Shown here: piece after piece, positions 61,201 through 64,000 of the stretch | Layout: each line of letters opens with the position of its first letter | Position numbering within the stretch: position 1 is the first letter of the stretch | NCBI GenBank assembly: GCA_050299835.1 | Contig: JBNKWP010000011.1 | Coordinates: 38,640 to 102,639 of the forward strand | DNA length: 64,000 nucleotides | DNA from: JAJDOD01 sp050299835 | Lineage (GTDB): Bacteria > Pseudomonadota > Alphaproteobacteria > Rhodobacterales > Rhodobacteraceae | Reading direction: 5' to 3' | Notes under the pieces: generated by a model | Seen by the model: the letters and a program-made list of their open reading frames with translations, nothing else | Databases searched by the model: none | Told to the model about the DNA's origin: nothing | Program-made: the position numbers and the translations under genes

Positions 61201-61238
61201 GAAAATTTTTTCTATTGACGAGAATAGAAAATTTTTTC
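61201..61238. promoter_or_regulatory. Repeated RpiR operator candidate
   Basis: GAAAATTTTTTC occurs twice as a direct repeat (61201-61212 and 61227-61238). Between them TTTTCTATT and AATAGAAAA (61208-61216, 61223-61231) form a perfect 9-base inverted repeat around 6 bases. GAAA/TTTC-type repeats are typical of RpiR operators. The element lies about 100 bases before livK. Confidence 0.6.
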
Positions 61239-61334
61239 CATCCTTGTGACAAGGTTTTCTGTCTGCCCGCGAGGAGGCACGTGAACCCGACCCCGCTTTC
61301 AGGGCGGCGGAGAAACACACAGGGAGGGAATTCG

Positions 61335-62624
61335 ATGTCCAATTCGAAGATCACGCGTCGTGGATTGCTTGGAACGGCTGCCGCGACCGGCGGCGCTGCG
61401 GCCTTCTTCGGCCCGTGGAAACACAATCGCGTCTATGCTGCGGCGCATGAAAAGCCGATCAAGATCGGCATTACCTCGGACGCATCCGGCCAGTATGCAA
61501 ACTCGGGCGCATCCGACCGGCGCGGCATGCTCATGGCGATCGAGGAGGCCAATGCGCGGGGAGGCGTGTTGGGTCGCAAGATCGAGCATCAGCACATCGA
61601 CACAGAAACAACGCCTGCCACCGGCAGCCGTGTGGCAGAACGCCTGATCAGCCGCGAGGAATGCGGCTTCCTGATCGGCGCGGTGTCCTCCGGCGTCGCC
61701 AACGCGATCAGCCAGGTCGCGCAGCGTTACGGCGTGATCTATCTTAACACCAACTCGTCCTCTCCTTCGGAGTCGGGCGCGAATTGTCACCGGGTAAAAT
61801 TCGTCTGGGACGGTAACGGTGCGAACTTCGCTCAGGCCGCGATCAAGAACTCACTCGATGCCTATGGCGGCAAGGTGATGCTGCTGACCAATGACTATGT
61901 CTGGGGGCACGACACTGCCAAGGCGACGCGCGGGCTGGTCGAGAAATACGGCGGCGAGATCATGGACGAGATTCTTGTGCCGCAGGGCACGCGCGACTTC
62001 TCGGCGGCCCTGTTGTCACTTCAGCAGGCCAAGCCGAACATCGTGGCGGCGGCGGTCGGCGGTGATGACCAGATCGCAATGCGCCAGCAGGTGGCCCAGC
62101 TTGGCATGGGTGACAGCATGGCCTGGATCAACAACCAGCAGGACTGGCCGGATGTCTATGGCCTGCCGATCGACAACCTGTTCGGGGTCTTCGGCACCAC
62201 CTGGTACTATGATCTGGATCTGCCCGGCGTGGCCGAATTCGTTCAGCGCTATCAGGAGATGTATCCCGACACCTCGATGCGGGTGCCCGGCAACGTGTTC
62301 TACAACGGCTATATGGCGACCAAGAACCTGCTCGACGCTATCGAGCGAGCCGGGACCACGAACAACATCGCGGTCATCAAGGAGCTTGAAGGCCACAAGA
62401 TGTCGGCAGAAGAGCGGATGCAGCACCACGATGCCTGGATCGACCCGGATACGCACCAGGTGCAGCAGACGATCTATCTTGCGACGGCCAACTCTGCGCC
62501 GAAGGACGAGAATGACTTGTTCAAGATCCTCACCAGTTCGGCCCCGGACGAGGTCGTGGACCCGAACGCTGCTGGGGCGTGTGTGCTCGAAAGCTACGAC
62601 GACACGCCGACCTTCGACGCCTGA
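61335..62624 (+). CDS. ABC transporter substrate-binding protein (LivK/UrtA/AmiC-like)
   Basis: A 429-residue periplasmic binding protein of the branched-chain amino acid/urea/amide group. ATG 61335 has GGGAGGG upstream. The N-terminus has a Tat-type signal: TRRGLLGTAAATGGAAAFFG. The mature part has IKIGITSDASGQYANSGASD and LNTNSSSPSESGANCHRVKF, the pocket region of this family. An ABC-ATPase gene is expected beyond the window. The substrate is not evident; RpiR control suggests a sugar-linked or nitrogen compound. Confidence 0.85.
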   Translation: MSNSKITRRGLLGTAAATGGAAAFFGPWKHNRVYAAAHEKPIKIGITSDASGQYANSGASDRRGMLMAIEEANARGGVLGRKIEHQHIDTETTPATGSRVAERLISREECGFLIGAVSSGVANAISQVAQRYGVIYLNTNSSSPSESGANCHRVKFVWDGNGANFAQAAIKNSLDAYGGKVMLLTNDYVWGHDTAKATRGLVEKYGGEIMDEILVPQGTRDFSAALLSLQQAKPNIVAAAVGGDDQIAMRQQVAQLGMGDSMAWINNQQDWPDVYGLPIDNLFGVFGTTWYYDLDLPGVAEFVQRYQEMYPDTSMRVPGNVFYNGYMATKNLLDAIERAGTTNNIAVIKELEGHKMSAEERMQHHDAWIDPDTHQVQQTIYLATANSAPKDENDLFKILTSSAPDEVVDPNAAGACVLESYDDTPTFDA

Positions 62625-62638
62625 GGCGACGACAATGC

Positions 62639-62670
62639 CGCGCGGCCGGGGAGTGTGACCCGGCCGCGCG
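62639..62670 (+). other. Intercistronic hairpin between the binding-protein and livH-like genes
   Basis: CGCGCGGCCGGG pairs exactly with CCCGGCCGCGCG (12 base pairs) around an 8-base loop. TTCTCTTCCCC follows, which is only weakly T-rich. It lies 14 bases after the stop of the binding-protein gene and probably gives excess binding protein over permease. Confidence 0.75.
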
Positions 62671-62706
62671 TTCTCTTCCCCGACGCGCGAGCCCTGTCAC
62701 CCGTCC

Positions 62707-63627
62707 ATGTACGACCTCATTCCGCATATCATCAATGGCCTGACGCTGGGCTTGTTGTTCGCGCTGATCGCGCTCGGCTTCACGCTGATCGTTGGCGTGA
62801 TGGAGGTGATCAACCTCGCCCACGGGGCGCTGTTCGCGCTCGGCGCGTATTTCGCCATGACGACGATCGGCGGCGACTGGTTCGGAAACTCGGAATTTGG
62901 CGACTGGTGGCGGAGCCTGCCTATCGGCACGCGCTATGCCGTGGCCATCGTCGTCGGGCCGCTCTTGGCGGCACTGGCAGGCATGGTCCTGGAACTGTGC
63001 CTGCGTCCGACCTACGGTAAGGCCCCGCTTTACGGGTTGCTTCTGACTTTCGGCGCGGCGCTGGTGATCGAGGAACTGATCCGGCTGGTCTGGGGAACAG
63101 GCGAGCAGAGCCTGACGGTACCCCAGGCGGTGAACGGCGCGTTCCTCTTCGGCGGACTGATCTTTTCCAAGTACAAGTTCTTCGCCGCCGGATTTTCCAT
63201 CCTGGCCATCTTCGGCGTCTGGCTGTTTCTCGAAAAGACGCCCTACGGCGCGATCATCAAGGCTGGCGCGCATGACAGCGAAATGGTCCGCGCGCTTGGC
63301 TACGATCTGTCGAAACTGCGCCTTCTGGTCTTCGGCTTCGGGGCAGCGCTGGCGGCGCTTGCGGGCAGCGTCATGGCGCCAATCTGGGGGCTGAGGCCGC
63401 ATATCGGGATCGACGTTATCATCCCGGCCTTCCTGATCATCGTCATCGGCGGGGTCGGCAGCTTCTGGGGCGCTGTCATCGCCGCCGTTCTGGTCGGCCT
63501 CTCGGTCGGAATCACCGGCGCCTATGCGCCCGCCTGGTCGATGTTGTCGATGTATCTTCTGCTGATCGCCATCGTGGGTTTCCGCTCGCGTGGCCTCATG
63601 GGCCGCAAATCGGTGCTGGAAAACTGA
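62707..63627 (+). CDS. livH: Branched-chain-type ABC permease LivH-like
   Basis: A 306-residue permease with about eight helices. The N-terminal LIPHIINGLTLGLLFALIAL and GVMEVINLAHGALFALGAY are typical of LivH, and PAFLIIVIGGVGSFWGAVIA marks the coupling region. It overlaps the next gene by 1 base (TGATG). Confidence 0.9.
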   Translation: MYDLIPHIINGLTLGLLFALIALGFTLIVGVMEVINLAHGALFALGAYFAMTTIGGDWFGNSEFGDWWRSLPIGTRYAVAIVVGPLLAALAGMVLELCLRPTYGKAPLYGLLLTFGAALVIEELIRLVWGTGEQSLTVPQAVNGAFLFGGLIFSKYKFFAAGFSILAIFGVWLFLEKTPYGAIIKAGAHDSEMVRALGYDLSKLRLLVFGFGAALAALAGSVMAPIWGLRPHIGIDVIIPAFLIIVIGGVGSFWGAVIAAVLVGLSVGITGAYAPAWSMLSMYLLLIAIVGFRSRGLMGRKSVLEN

Positions 63628-64000
63628 TGATCACGCTCAGCGACATACCGGCCCGCGGCGCCTCTCCGTTCACCCCGGCGATGGGGCTGTTTCTTGTCGC
63701 CGTCGCAACCGCGCCGTTCTGGCTGCCGATTGTCGGTCTCTACCAGTATCTTGGGATCGAAGTGGCGATCTGGCTGATCTTCGCGCTCGGGTTCAATTTG
63801 CTGTTCGGCTATATCGGCCTCCATTCCTTCGGGCACGGCGCGTATCTGGGGATCGGGGCCTATGCATTCGGGTTGTTCCAACAGGACGTCGCGGTCAGCC
63901 TGTGGGGAGGCCTCGCCGCGGCGATTCTGGCCGCGACGGTCGCAGGGGGACTCGTCGGGATGTTTCTCTCGCACCGTCGCGGCATCTATTTCGCGCTTCT
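63627..64000 (+). CDS. livM: Branched-chain-type ABC permease LivM-like, cut by window edge
   Basis: The frame starts at ATG 63627, overlapping the livH stop, and runs to the window edge (124 codons). The segments VAIWLIFALGFNLLFGYIGL and HSFGHGAYLGIGAYAFGLF are LivM hallmarks. The rest, and the ATPase genes, lie beyond the window. Confidence 0.87.
   Translation, partial: MITLSDIPARGASPFTPAMGLFLVAVATAPFWLPIVGLYQYLGIEVAIWLIFALGFNLLFGYIGLHSFGHGAYLGIGAYAFGLFQQDVAVSLWGGLAAAILAATVAGGLVGMFLSHRRGIYFAL

Noticed and set aside
1..64000. tRNA or rRNA genes, CRISPR arrays, complete insertion sequences, replication origin
   Set aside because: None was recognised by eye: no cloverleaf with a GGTTCGA-type arm, no regular direct-repeat array, no transposase with terminal repeats.

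Overview
The window looks like a high-GC alphaproteobacterial replicon, most likely a Rhodobacterales (Roseobacter-type) chromosome or megaplasmid. The evidence is the gene families: three TRAP transporters, a tripartite tricarboxylate (TctCBA) transporter, a PotABCD-type ABC importer, a LivKHM-type importer, DUF2783 beside an FAD monooxygenase, a DctP of the TakP type, and tight ATGA/TGATG operon overlaps. No rRNA, tRNA, CRISPR array, complete insertion sequence or phage gene was seen. Taxonomy is inferred from family content only.

Layout. 1-4219: a TetR-type regulator (cut by the window edge) divergent from a potABCD-like operon closed by a terminator. 4540-11408: a LysR gene, then dctP-dctQ-dctM, a GST-fold protein, a carboxymuconolactone-decarboxylase-like protein, a LigI-like amidohydrolase and an SDR, ending in a hairpin. 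11447-16515: a quiet, partly decayed stretch with a LysR remnant, a GcvA-like LysR, DUF983, a MocR/PdxR-like regulator, a fused livGF remnant and a broken AraC gene. 16515-24312: a minus-strand run of GntR regulator, gamma-glutamyltransferase, TRAP dctQMP, terminator, amidase and a DsbA-like protein. 24420-28375: tctCBA plus an SDR. 28459-31498: IclR, class III aminotransferase and APH-fold kinase.

31605-37761: a homogentisate operon (hmgA, fahA, MBL-fold protein, FAD monooxygenase, DUF2783, maiA) with a divergent MarR gene. 38325-43990: a second IclR module (class III aminotransferase, HAD hydrolase, IclR) divergent from an aldehyde dehydrogenase and a Tm-1-like protein. 44066-45080: three abutting gene fragments (dienelactone hydrolase, GH3 glycosidase, LysR). 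45115-56530: a ThDP enzyme with an IclR gene, then LysR, TRAP dctPQM, PanE-like reductase, aldehyde dehydrogenase, a Fic fragment, and a GalB/GalD-like pair for 4-oxalomesaconate. 57193-60027: a large outer-membrane protein with an OmpA-like domain in front of an autotransporter-like barrel. 60337-64000: RpiR divergent from a LivK-LivH-LivM importer that runs off the window.

The genes form a catabolic island: most importers sit with an enzyme set and a regulator of a different family. Aromatic carbon is a clear theme: homogentisate is taken to fumarate and acetoacetate, and the GalB/GalD and LigI-like genes point to 4-oxalomesaconate chemistry, although no gallate or protocatechuate dioxygenase or aldolase lies in the window. 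Recurrent small-scale structure includes stable hairpins directly after binding-protein genes and palindromes in regulator/operon gaps.
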